NCBI GenBank assembly: GCA_041392475.1 | Contig: JAWKLZ010000003.1 | Coordinates: forward strand, 331,501-395,500 | From: Chitinophagales bacterium | GTDB taxonomy: Bacteria; Bacteroidota; Bacteroidia; Chitinophagales; UBA2359 | Length of the DNA stretch: 64,000 nt | Reading direction: 5' to 3' | Shown: in pieces, positions 35,142-42,768 of the stretch | Layout: every line of letters begins with the position of its first letter | How positions within the stretch are numbered: position 1 is the first letter of the stretch | The notes under the pieces: model-generated | Seen by the model: the letters and a program-made list of their open reading frames with translations, nothing else | What the model was told of the DNA's origin: nothing | Database searches by the model: none | Made by a program: the position numbers and the translations under genes

Positions 35142-36058
35142 TCCCATATTGCTCATAGAATAATCCAAAAAACCATCGTTGTTGTAGTCGCCCACTGCAA
35201 TGCCCATGCCATAGCTATTGGTGTTGATGGCAGCGGCTTGACTGACATCCGTAAAGCTGATGTCGGGGTAGTTGTTGCGGTAGAGGACGTGGGATTGTCC
35301 TTTTTTGCCGAAGTCGTTGGCGACCAAGATATCGAGGTCGTTGTCATTGTCGAAGTCGGTGAAGGTGCAGGCGAGGGTGCAGCCTGTGTTGTTTACGCCC
35401 ATTGCTTCGCCTACTTCGGTGAGTTGGGGCAATCCGTTTGCATCGTTGCCTTGATTGAGGTAGAGGAGGTTGGCGTATCCTGTGTTTTGGAAGCCTTCTT
35501 CGGCTGTCCAATGGGCTTGTTCGATGTAATTGCCGAGGTAGAGATCGAGTCGTCCGTCGAGGTTGTAGTCGCCAAAACTCGCTGCCATTGTGAAGGTGTT
35601 TTGGGTCAGTCCGATTTGTTCGCCTACTTCGGTGAAGGTGCCGTTGCCTTGATTCAGAAAGAATAGGTTGCGGCTGCCTGCTAAGTTTCTGCGGCGGCTG
35701 TGCAGACTGCTTGCATCTTCCCAAGTGCTGACAAAGAGGTCGGTGAATCCATCGCCATTGAGGTCGCCTGTAATCACGCCCATCGTGCGAAACTGTTCGG
35801 TGATGCCCAATCCTGCGGATAGACCGACTTCTTCAAAAGTGCCGTCGCCTCTGTTGTGGTACAGGTGATCAACGCCATTGCTGCCCGTTGTTGCATAAAT
35901 GTCCAACCAACCGTCGCCATCGTAGTCGAAAAAGGCTGCTCCTCCTCCCAAATATTGTTTGCCTTCGTGTAGGACTTCAATGCCTATGGATTGGCTGACC
36001 TCGGTGAAGGTTTGGGCGTGTGCCAGTTGTAGAGAGAGGAATAGTAAGTAGTGCTTGA
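35142..36058 (-). pseudogene. CRTAC1-like protein, 5' part of an interrupted gene (copy a)
   Basis: Encodes the end of a signal peptide (KHYLLFLSLQLAHAQ), the start of the mature protein (TFTEVSQSIGIEVLHEGKQY) and several FG-GAP repeats (FFDYDGDGWLDIYATTG, GDLNGDGFTDLFVSTWED, FGDYNLDGRLDLYLGNY, FTDFDNDNDLDILVANDFGK, VGDYNNDGFLDYSMSN). No ATG is available: in-frame codons run back to a TGA just before the signal peptide, and only the fragment at 36295-36325 offers a matching start. The 3' end is cut at about 35142, where sequence changes into the palindrome and insertion sequence. The rest of the gene is at 32886-33839. Confidence 0.85.
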
Positions 36059-36369
36059 ACGAAAACCCTCAATCATTTGACTATCAAAATATAACTAATT
36101 GTTTAAACGAACGAACTTTTTGCCTATATTTCACGAAGATTCTATATTCTTGTAATAACTTGTTCCTAATTCATTAGGAATTTATTGAAGGTATTGGTAT
36201 TCCTAAAAATCCAAAAAAGTTCAAATAATTTTTTGCATCCAATAGTTTGACTGTGAACTTCTTGTAAGAATCCGTTCAGGCACTAAGTAGGTGGAAATGA
36301 GTATTGTTGTTGTATTGGTTTTCATTTTTTTAATTTTAGGGTGAAAATTAAATTAGTGTTCATAATCAA
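36059..36369. other. Non-coding region with a displaced gene start
   Basis: On the minus strand, 36325 down to about 36299 reads ATGAAAACCAATACAACAAC and differs at only two of about 27 positions from the start of the CRTAC1-like fragment at 38542. It is probably the original 5' end of copy a, now separated from it by about 240 bases. The inserted part includes the perfect palindrome TTCCTAAT-TC-ATTAGGAA at 36163-36180. No other gene is seen. Confidence 0.6.
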
Positions 36370-36996
36370 TTATAACTTCACTGTGCCTTCAAGAATTTCT
36401 TTTATGCTTTTACTTTGGATTTTTTCTTTCCATTCAGTGAAGTCCTTAGGGATTAGTATAGTGGCGTTAAAATCATACTTTCCTGCATACATATACCCAC
36501 TGTTTTGTTTTACTCCACTGATTCTTATCTCCCCTTGAAAACTCTCTAATAAAGGCTTATCTTTATCAAATCCAGCTATGTAAATTTCTAATTTTAAGTT
36601 TTGGTTTATAGTATAATAGAAGAGATTTTTTTGAAAATCTCCAGCCGACTTAGTGAATTTATATTCATCAAATATGATAGATTGACCACAAAGCATTGGA
36701 GGATTAAACTGTATGTTAAACATTCCAATATAATCATACTTTTCGAGATGATTTCTTATTCTTTTTAACCATTCTTGGTTTTGCATATACTCACACGGGA
36801 AATCATTTTTCCAGTCCATTTTATATGATTCTAAATTCACATCTGTTAGTACAGTCATCGTATCTATCAAAGCTAAGTGATAATCTAAAAATTCCTTTTC
36901 ATTAAGAATATTATTGTTATCTTTTATACCTCTATTACTTAGATAAAGTAGACTTAATGCAGTTATAACTAATATTATTTTATAATTAATAAACAT
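36370..36996 (-). CDS. Putative immunity protein for RHS cassette B
   Basis: A 208-residue protein of unknown family. The N-terminus (YKIILVITALSLLYLSN) is a membrane anchor or uncleaved signal, and the rest is a soluble domain with two Cys residues (FPCEYMQN and PPMLCGQS). It begins 45 bases after the stop of the RHS cassette at 37042-38136 on the same strand, the classic position of an immunity gene. It has a normal ATG and visibly lower GC than the flanking core genes, as does the toxin tip. The immunity role rests on position, size and anchoring only. Confidence 0.6.
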   Translation of the reverse strand: MFINYKIILVITALSLLYLSNRGIKDNNNILNEKEFLDYHLALIDTMTVLTDVNLESYKMDWKNDFPCEYMQNQEWLKRIRNHLEKYDYIGMFNIQFNPPMLCGQSIIFDEYKFTKSAGDFQKNLFYYTINQNLKLEIYIAGFDKDKPLLESFQGEIRISGVKQNSGYMYAGKYDFNATILIPKDFTEWKEKIQSKSIKEILEGTVKL

Positions 36997-37041
36997 AGTG
37001 TAATTATTTTTATTAAATAATATGTTTTGAACTAAAAGTTT

Positions 37042-38136
37042 TTAATCACCTCTAAACTTACTCATGTCTCTTCCAGATGAGTGTTTTACTATAACTCCAA
37101 GCGGTTTTTGTGCTCCAGGATAACCCAAGTCTGACTGTTTGAACTCTATATAAACGTCATAATCTTGTGAGCCTAATTCAAAACTTTCTTCTAATCCTTC
37201 CACTTCTATTTCTAAATGAGGTGTAGCATCTCCCCAATCATCGTAATCTTTCAATTTGACCGTTATAGAAAATTTTAGAATCTTAGGTTCTCCCTTTAAA
37301 ACAACGTTATAATCCATTGTATATGATACTCCTCCTTTTAATCCACCAGCAATTTCTTTTTCGTATTTGACATATGCTGCAAGTTTTCCAAGATTAATTT
37401 CACCTGGGGCTGCTCCAATCGAGAAGTCCCCTTCAAAAACTGTATTTGGAATTTGAAAAAGTGTACCTAATCCAGTTACACTTAGTTTTCCGCTTCCTCT
37501 GAATGGTTTAGAGCCAACCTCCATTTGTTTTTCAGCAATGGCATAATTACCATCTTCATGCAATATTACAGGAATATTTATGTCAAAACCTACTACTTTA
37601 CTTTCTCCTGTATAGTTTGGAGAAATAAATCCTGCTTCTGAAGGAGCTGTGGTTATCCAAGAAGGAAATATTAATTGTTCAACCTTATAAAACGTCTGTT
37701 TTATTCTTACTTTCATAGTAATATAAAAACGAGAATCACCTGGGCTTTTCCCATCAGGATCCACAAAAATCACAGGATTCCCCAACACATAATTGTAATC
37801 ACTCCAACTCGGATAATCCGCCGCCAAAGGATCCAAACTCAAAAACCGCCCAGCATCTGCATCGTAGAGTCTCGCCCCTCGGTAGTCGAAGTTGGTTTCG
37901 AAGTCTCTTTGGTGTTGAGTGGTTTGGTAGCGTTCTTGTGGGTCGAAGTCGTTGGGGTACCATTCACGGAGGGTTTTGCCGTAGGGGAAGTAGTCGTGTA
38001 GGTGTTGGAGGACATAGTTCCGCTCAACCGTTGTCAAAGTTTGCAACTGTACCGATTTCTTCAGCATTCTTGATTGACAAGGTTTCGCTGAACTGTCCAA
38101 GTTGTTGAAAGAATGATATGTGATTTTTTTGGTCAA
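37042..38136 (-). CDS. Orphan RHS C-terminal cassette B (core remnant plus unknown tip)
   Basis: Contains the end of an RHS/YD-repeat core (DYFPYGKTLREWYPNDF, FDYRGARLYDADAGRFLSLD, DYNYVLGNPVIFVDPDG) and then a tip of about 240 residues of unknown family. The tip is rich in beta-type stretches (VGFDINIPVILHEDG, GGLKGGVSYTMDYNVVLKG, HLEIEVEGLEESFELG), has no Cys, and shows no nuclease or protease motif that I recognise. The first codon of the open frame is TTG and no RHS barrel precedes it, so this is a displaced cassette rather than a complete toxin gene. It could be activated by recombination with a full-length rhs gene elsewhere. Confidence 0.8.
   Translation of the reverse strand: MTKKITYHSFNNLDSSAKPCQSRMLKKSVQLQTLTTVERNYVLQHLHDYFPYGKTLREWYPNDFDPQERYQTTQHQRDFETNFDYRGARLYDADAGRFLSLDPLAADYPSWSDYNYVLGNPVIFVDPDGKSPGDSRFYITMKVRIKQTFYKVEQLIFPSWITTAPSEAGFISPNYTGESKVVGFDINIPVILHEDGNYAIAEKQMEVGSKPFRGSGKLSVTGLGTLFQIPNTVFEGDFSIGAAPGEINLGKLAAYVKYEKEIAGGLKGGVSYTMDYNVVLKGEPKILKFSITVKLKDYDDWGDATPHLEIEVEGLEESFELGSQDYDVYIEFKQSDLGYPGAQKPLGVIVKHSSGRDMSKFRGD
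37824..38100 (-). repeat. 277-bp RHS core repeat, copy B
   Basis: Aligns without gaps to 39806-40082, with about 20 differences counted by eye (roughly 93% identity). The match begins at TTGGACAGTTCAGCGAAACC and stops sharply after the codons for SLDPLA, where the DNA diverges although the RHS core protein remains similar for about 20 more residues. Confidence 0.9.
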
Positions 38137-38160
38137 ATGCTTATTGTTGAATGGTTTTAG

Positions 38161-38230
38161 AAAAAGGCAACTCCTCCTCCCAAATATTGCTTGCCTTTGT
38201 GTAGGACTTCAATGCCTATGGATTGGCTAA
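38161..38230 (-). pseudogene. Short fragment of the CRTAC1-like gene (copy b)
   Basis: Encodes ISQSIGIEVLHKGKQYLGGG plus VAFF and then a stop, nearly the same as residues 30-53 of copy c. It lies between the 101-bp inverted-end element and RHS cassette B. It is too short to function and marks a recombination join. Confidence 0.8.
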
Positions 38231-38237
38231 TGGTTTT

Positions 38238-38338
38238 GAACAGGAACTGCTAGATGTAAAAGAACCTCATATAACGTGAACCCACTTTTCAAAACATAGC
38301 CAAGTAAGCAGTTCCTTTCAATCTAGGAGTTCCTGTTC
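38238..38338. mobile_element. 101-bp element with 18-bp inverted ends (MITE-like)
   Basis: GAACAGGAACTGCTAGAT at 38238-38255 and ATCTAGGAGTTCCTGTTC at 38321-38338 are inverted repeats with one mismatch. A second, inner pair, GGAACTGCT (38243-38251) and AGCAGTTCC (38308-38316), is also inverted. There is no coding capacity. It separates two fragments of the same CRTAC1-like 5' end. No target duplication is obvious, so it may be a MITE, a transposon end remnant or a recombination site. Confidence 0.6.
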
Positions 38339-38345
38339 ACACTGC

Positions 38346-38542
38346 CTGCCCGTTGTTGCATAAATGTCCAACCATCCATCTCCATCGTAGTCGAAAAAGG
38401 CAACTCCACCTCCCAAATATTGCTTGCCTTCGTGTAGGACTTCTATGCCTATGGATTGGCTGACCTCGGTGAAGGTTTGGGCGTGGGATTGAGAAACAAG
38501 AAAGAATAGGTATAATAGTATTGTTATTGTTTTGGTTTTCAT
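38346..38542 (-). pseudogene. 5' fragment of a CRTAC1-like gene (copy c)
   Basis: Has an intact ATG and signal peptide (MKTKTITILLYLFFLVSQSH) and continues through QTFTEVSQSIGIEVLHEGKQ to DGDGWLDIYATTG, nearly identical to copy a, then breaks off into unrelated sequence and stops at about 38318. It provides the true N-terminus that copy a has lost. Confidence 0.85.
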
Positions 38543-38575
38543 AAAGTATTTATTTTGTAGTTACTAAGTGGAAAA

Positions 38576-38953
38576 TTATTGAAATAGAGGAGGAATGATA
38601 TTTTTCTGTATAACAATAGTGTCTTCTGATATATAGAATAGAATCCAATTCACTGTAAGCAATTGAAAATCTATTGATTTACTAAGGTTTAAATCTTTAC
38701 ACTGGATGGTAAGATTATAATTACCTATTACTTTCCGAAAATTTTCTTCTTCAGGAAAAATATTATATTCAATTTTTTTATTAATTATTTTTTTACCATC
38801 TAGAAAAATATTTGTTGAAATACCTTCTTGCAATTCTGTCTCATTTAATACATAGATATTCAAATTACCTCCCTCAACCATAACCCAAACTATTTGCCAT
38901 GTTCCAAAAAGGAAAATTACTAAAAAAAATATAAGTACAATTGATTTCTTCAT
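38576..38953 (-). CDS. Putative immunity protein for the RHS metalloprotease cassette A
   Basis: A 125-residue protein with one N-terminal membrane helix (SIVLIFFLVIFLFGTWQIVW) and a small extracytoplasmic domain of about 95 residues (NLNIYVLNETELQEGISTN to IPPLFQ). It starts 52 bases after the stop of cassette A on the same strand, with an ATG start and low GC. Position and anchored topology fit an immunity protein that blocks a toxin in the periplasm, where a metalloprotease would meet its targets. I recognise no family. Confidence 0.6.
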   Translation of the reverse strand: MKKSIVLIFFLVIFLFGTWQIVWVMVEGGNLNIYVLNETELQEGISTNIFLDGKKIINKKIEYNIFPEEENFRKVIGNYNLTIQCKDLNLSKSIDFQLLTVNWILFYISEDTIVIQKNIIPPLFQ

Positions 38954-39005
38954 TTGTTATATGTGTTTAATTATACGACAAATTAAATAATGGTGTATTT
39001 GATTG

Positions 39006-40028
39006 TTAGTTAGTATCAATGTCTAATCGTTCTTTATTTTTTCTTATCCTTGACTCAGTTCCTAAGTTGTTACCATTCTTTATTCCAGGCGCCAAAGAAA
39101 AAAATCGAGTTGCGTGTACTTTTTTTTGATTTTCTATAGCATCTGTTTCAGTATTAGGACCTCCATAGAAGGTGTTTCCACCTCTATTTAGCCTCCCTGT
39201 TCTTATCATCATTCTCGTATGCATCAGCTGTTTTTTAGTAATTTTATTACCACGTAAAAACGCATATCCTTGAGTCATTAAATTTGATCCTCTGTAATTA
39301 CCAGATCTATGTGTTAAACCAAATAAATGTCCTATCTCGTGAGCCATTGATCTTTCACCTTCTTCCCCGTAATTGGTATCGTACCAACCTTCAAAATACT
39401 TCGCATCTCCAAATGCAACCATTCCTCCAATTTTATTTGACATTGCAGGTACTTTCCAAGATTTCCCATCAGCTAAAACAAGTAAATGATCACTGCTCTC
39501 AACATCTTCCATACTTTCAACTATACTAAAATCAAAATCAACCTGAATATCTACACCTCCAACATCTTCACCTCTAAAAGAAGATTCGACCATATTTTTA
39601 ATTTCTGTTAGTGCTTGTTCCATATCTACATCAGTACTTGAATAATTCATGAATTTTCCTGTTATTTTAATAGTTACAAGGTCTCGTCCATTTATTCCTC
39701 CTCCCTTTTGTACAATTTCTTCAATCCACTTTCCTTCTGGATCAACAAAAATCAAGGGATTATTAGCTACATAAACATAATCTGAAAGTGTAGGATATTT
39801 TTTTGCCAAAGGATCCAAACTCAAAAATCGTCCAGCATCCGCATCATACAACCTCGCCCCTCGGTGGTCGAAGTTGGTCTCGAAGTCTCTTTGGTGTTGA
39901 GTCGTTTGGTAGCGTTCCTGTGGGTCGAATTCGTTGGGGTACCATTCACGTAGGGTTTTGCCGTAGGGGAAGTAGTCGTGTAGGTGTTGGAGGAGGAAGT
40001 GCCGCTCAACCGTTGTCAAAGTTTGCAA
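39006..40028 (-). CDS. Orphan RHS C-terminal cassette A with metzincin protease tip
   Basis: Residues 1-98 are the end of an RHS core (DYFPYGKTLREWYPNEF, FDHRGARLYDADAGRFLSLD, YVANNPLIFVDPEG). The tip from about residue 99 to 340 contains MAHEIGHLFGLTH (His230, Glu231, His234, His240), the HExxHxxGxxH zinc motif of metzincins, followed by SNLMTQG with Met251 as the expected Met-turn. A peptidase toxin is therefore likely. The frame opens with TTG preceded directly by TAG, where copy B has CAG, so it cannot continue upstream and is an orphan cassette. A small membrane-anchored gene follows at once. Confidence 0.85.
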   Translation of the reverse strand: MQTLTTVERHFLLQHLHDYFPYGKTLREWYPNEFDPQERYQTTQHQRDFETNFDHRGARLYDADAGRFLSLDPLAKKYPTLSDYVYVANNPLIFVDPEGKWIEEIVQKGGGINGRDLVTIKITGKFMNYSSTDVDMEQALTEIKNMVESSFRGEDVGGVDIQVDFDFSIVESMEDVESSDHLLVLADGKSWKVPAMSNKIGGMVAFGDAKYFEGWYDTNYGEEGERSMAHEIGHLFGLTHRSGNYRGSNLMTQGYAFLRGNKITKKQLMHTRMMIRTGRLNRGGNTFYGGPNTETDAIENQKKVHATRFFSLAPGIKNGNNLGTESRIRKNKERLDIDTN

Positions 40029-40082
40029 CTATACCGATTTCTTCGGCATCCTTGATTGACAAGGTTTCGCTGAACTGTCCAA
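39806..40082 (-). repeat. 277-bp RHS core repeat, copy A
   Basis: Partner of 37824-38100. Near its 5' end both copies also hold a second open frame reading GQFSETLSIKDAEEIG (Asn for Asp in B) and ending at a TGA (40006-40008 in A, 38024-38026 in B). This looks like the tail of another protein fused to the RHS fragment when the repeat unit formed. Confidence 0.9.
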
Positions 40083-40169
40083 TTGCCTTATATCTTTAAT
40101 CTTTCGTCCAAAGTCTAAAACTGACATTGAAGTGTCTTTTTTATTTATTACTTATTGTGATTCACATAA

Positions 40170-42605
40170 TTAATTCCCGCTTCCTACCCTTCCTGCCTCT
40201 TCTTCAATACCCGTTTTGCGCTTACGAGATTTTACATTTTGATTACCGAAGTTGTAGCTAAGGCTAAGGCTGCCACGGCGACTGTCCCAATTTCCGCCCC
40301 CTGCGGATACCAAACCATCAAATCGAGAAATACCGTCCCAACCCGTTTCGAAAAAAACATCGTCAAAACTCAATCGAGCATTCAGTTTGTCATTGAAGAA
40401 TTTCTTTTGCAAACCAAAGTTCAAACTCCAACTTGTTTCGTATTCAAATACACCTCCCCAGATTCCAGGGCCTGAAAACCAGCCCGATATTTCACCTTTG
40501 AAGCCTGCGGGTAAATCGAAGGTATGTTGTTGGTAAATTGAGTAGGTAAATGCCTGTAGGTCAACTATTGCCCCTTCTCCATAATCGGCTTGATTGTCAA
40601 TGTGAGAAGCACTGAAATTGAAGTAAGCATTCCATTTTTTGGTGATTTGCGCTGGCGCACTCGCATTGAAGCTAACCACTGTTTTTTCGGCTAAGTTGTC
40701 CCAAGTGATGAAGTTCGCTCTCGGATCATTTTCGTCTGGACCAATCAAACGGGTGATTTGGTCAATTGTGCGGCTGTATCCCAATTTGAAGTTGTAGCGG
40801 TAGTTCATTGTATATCCCAGCTCCAAATTGTTCACAATTTCTGGACGCAAAAAAGGATTCCCTTTTTCATAAGAGATTTGACTCAATTGGTTGTTGAAGG
40901 GGTTCAATACATTATAGTCGGGGCGATTGATTCGGCGACCGTAGTTCAGTGCCAAACTGTGCTTAGGAGCAACTTGCCATGTCAAGCCTGCACTTGGAAA
41001 CCAGCTAAGATAGTCCAATACTACAGGAGGCTCTTGTAGTTCAGGTAAAAAAGCTTCCAAATTTCCCATTGCATCGGTTTGTTCAGCCCTCAATCCCGCC
41101 GAAAGATTCCACTTGTCATTCAGTTTTCGGGCATAATTGATATAACCCGCATATACTTTTTCATCATATTTGAAGAAATTGGAGCGTTGATTGTTTTGAA
41201 TAAAATCTCCATTTTCTTCGTCAAAAACCAAAAAGGTATTTTCAGAAACCACTTGACTTAATTTAGAACCAATACCGACTGTACCGCCCAACATTTCTTC
41301 CTCGTAGTCCACTTTCAGTGTGTAAATATCAATATCCGTAGGCATATCGAAGCGATTGATTACCTCAGTTAAAACAACCACTTCATTGGCATCGAAATAT
41401 TGATTGGGTTGATAACGATCGCTTTCATTCCCGTATTTGCCATAGTCCAAATCCACATTTAGGCTGCGTCCTTCTCCATTGTCAAAGCGGTAGTTGATAT
41501 TGTACGAATTTTGTGTTCGATCATTTGTCGAAACGTTGTTGGCAACCAAAATACTATCTATTTGGGTAGGCGTGGATTCGAGTCCAATCGCAATACGGTT
41601 GGTATTCAAGCCTAATCCTGTGGAAGTCATCCCACTCACCAAAAAACCAAGCGTGTGGTTTTTGTGAAGGAAAAAATCAGTTCCAAGACGGTAATTGTAA
41701 TTGTCCCAGTTATGGCGGGTCGTATTTTTTTCGAGTAATTGGATGCCATTTTGATAACTTTCAAAGTGCATATCGTTGAAGCTTTTGCCGTCTGCCAAAC
41801 CAATCGTTCCGAAAACGTTGAAGTTTTTATTGCGGTAATTACCACTTCCGTTGAGATTGCCTTTAGCATAGCGTCCTTGACTGAAAGTAGCACTGATAGA
41901 GCCATTTGCGCCTAGATTTTTGTCTTTCTTCAATCGTATGTCAATGATACCCGCATTGCCTTCTGCCTCGTACTTTGCACCGGGATTGGTGACAATTTCG
42001 ATGCGGTCAATTTGGTCAGCGGGAAGATTTTGTAGATAATTGGTGAGCTCTGCTCCTGCCAATGGTAGCCGTTTGCCGTCCACATAGAGGAGTACGCCCG
42101 AACGTCCCAAAACAGTGATATTGTCGTTGTTGTCGACCATTACTGCCGGAGCTTTTCGCAGCAAAGAGATACCGTCTGAGCCAGTGCTGTTGATAGTTCC
42201 ACTAACATTGAAGATGGTTCTATCGGGTTTGGTTTCCACCATTACCCTTGAAGCTGTTACGGTAGTTTCTTGCAGTTTGACTGATGCTGGTTCAAAAGCC
42301 AAAATGCCTAAATCGAGGTCTTGGTTTTCGGCTAGTACAATACCCGTTTTCTTCAAATCGGATAATCCTACATAAGTGGCTTGCAGGTAATAATTGCCTG
42401 CTTTTATACCTTTTAAGTGGAAAATTCCCGTTTCGTTGGAAGTTTCTACTTTCGCTAAAGTGCTGTCAGAACTGGTATATAAAGCAACGGCTGCAAAAAT
42501 CAATGCTTCGCCTTTGTCGTCCTGCAATTGTCCTTTGATACTAGCAGCATGGGTTTGGCTGCAAAAACTGAATAAAATAAGCGAAAGGGTAACAAAAACT
42601 TTCAT
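40170..42605 (-). CDS. TonB-dependent receptor, outer membrane beta-barrel family
   Basis: 811 residues. A signal peptide (VFVTLSLILFSFCSQTHAA) is followed by a CarboxypepD-regulatory-like domain (IKGQLQDDKGEALIFAAVAL), a plug (ISLLRKAPAVMVDNNDNITV, GRSGVLLYVDGKRLPLAG, IEIVTNPGAKYEAEGNAGII) and a long barrel of the OMP_b-brl_3 type (SLALNYGRRINRPDYNVLNP is characteristic). The C-terminus ends in a polar RKRKTGIEEEAGRVGSGN extension rather than an aromatic residue. No SusD or transport partner is adjacent, so the substrate is unknown. It bounds the accessory RHS region on the right and looks like core sequence. Confidence 0.92.
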   Translation of the reverse strand: MKVFVTLSLILFSFCSQTHAASIKGQLQDDKGEALIFAAVALYTSSDSTLAKVETSNETGIFHLKGIKAGNYYLQATYVGLSDLKKTGIVLAENQDLDLGILAFEPASVKLQETTVTASRVMVETKPDRTIFNVSGTINSTGSDGISLLRKAPAVMVDNNDNITVLGRSGVLLYVDGKRLPLAGAELTNYLQNLPADQIDRIEIVTNPGAKYEAEGNAGIIDIRLKKDKNLGANGSISATFSQGRYAKGNLNGSGNYRNKNFNVFGTIGLADGKSFNDMHFESYQNGIQLLEKNTTRHNWDNYNYRLGTDFFLHKNHTLGFLVSGMTSTGLGLNTNRIAIGLESTPTQIDSILVANNVSTNDRTQNSYNINYRFDNGEGRSLNVDLDYGKYGNESDRYQPNQYFDANEVVVLTEVINRFDMPTDIDIYTLKVDYEEEMLGGTVGIGSKLSQVVSENTFLVFDEENGDFIQNNQRSNFFKYDEKVYAGYINYARKLNDKWNLSAGLRAEQTDAMGNLEAFLPELQEPPVVLDYLSWFPSAGLTWQVAPKHSLALNYGRRINRPDYNVLNPFNNQLSQISYEKGNPFLRPEIVNNLELGYTMNYRYNFKLGYSRTIDQITRLIGPDENDPRANFITWDNLAEKTVVSFNASAPAQITKKWNAYFNFSASHIDNQADYGEGAIVDLQAFTYSIYQQHTFDLPAGFKGEISGWFSGPGIWGGVFEYETSWSLNFGLQKKFFNDKLNARLSFDDVFFETGWDGISRFDGLVSAGGGNWDSRRGSLSLSYNFGNQNVKSRKRKTGIEEEAGRVGSGN

Positions 42606-42648
42606 AGCTTGATATTTTAGAATGAAGTATATTTTGGTATAAAAAATA

Positions 42649-42679
42649 GGAGGTGAATAAGTACTACTTATTCACCTCC
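42649..42679 (-). terminator. Terminator of the DUF2167 gene
   Basis: A perfect 15-bp stem (GGAGGTGAATAAGTA at 42649-42663 and its complement at 42665-42679) around one base, followed on the minus strand by ATTTTTTAT. It lies about 90 bases past the DUF2167 stop codon. Confidence 0.85.
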
Positions 42680-42768
42680 CCTTAGTTTTAACTAAACAAC
42701 TCTTATTGCCCCTTCAAAGTTCAAAGTAAAAGCCTTTCAGTGTGTTAAAGAATCCTAAATTATTTTTT

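Noticed and set aside
35127..35666. 179-codon plus-strand frame opposite the CRTAC1-like fragment
   Set aside because: Val/Glu-rich mirror of Asp-rich FG-GAP repeats. The minus-strand frame has clear domains.
38238..38338. Integron attC site
   Set aside because: The nested inverted ends suggested attC at first, but no RYYYAAC/GTTRRRY core pair is present at the arms and there is no integrase in the window.
36370..38953. Small RHS neighbours as ordinary lipoproteins
   Set aside because: Neither has a lipobox. Both have an uncleaved-type hydrophobic N-terminus and lie directly behind a toxin tip, so candidate immunity protein fits better, though unproven.
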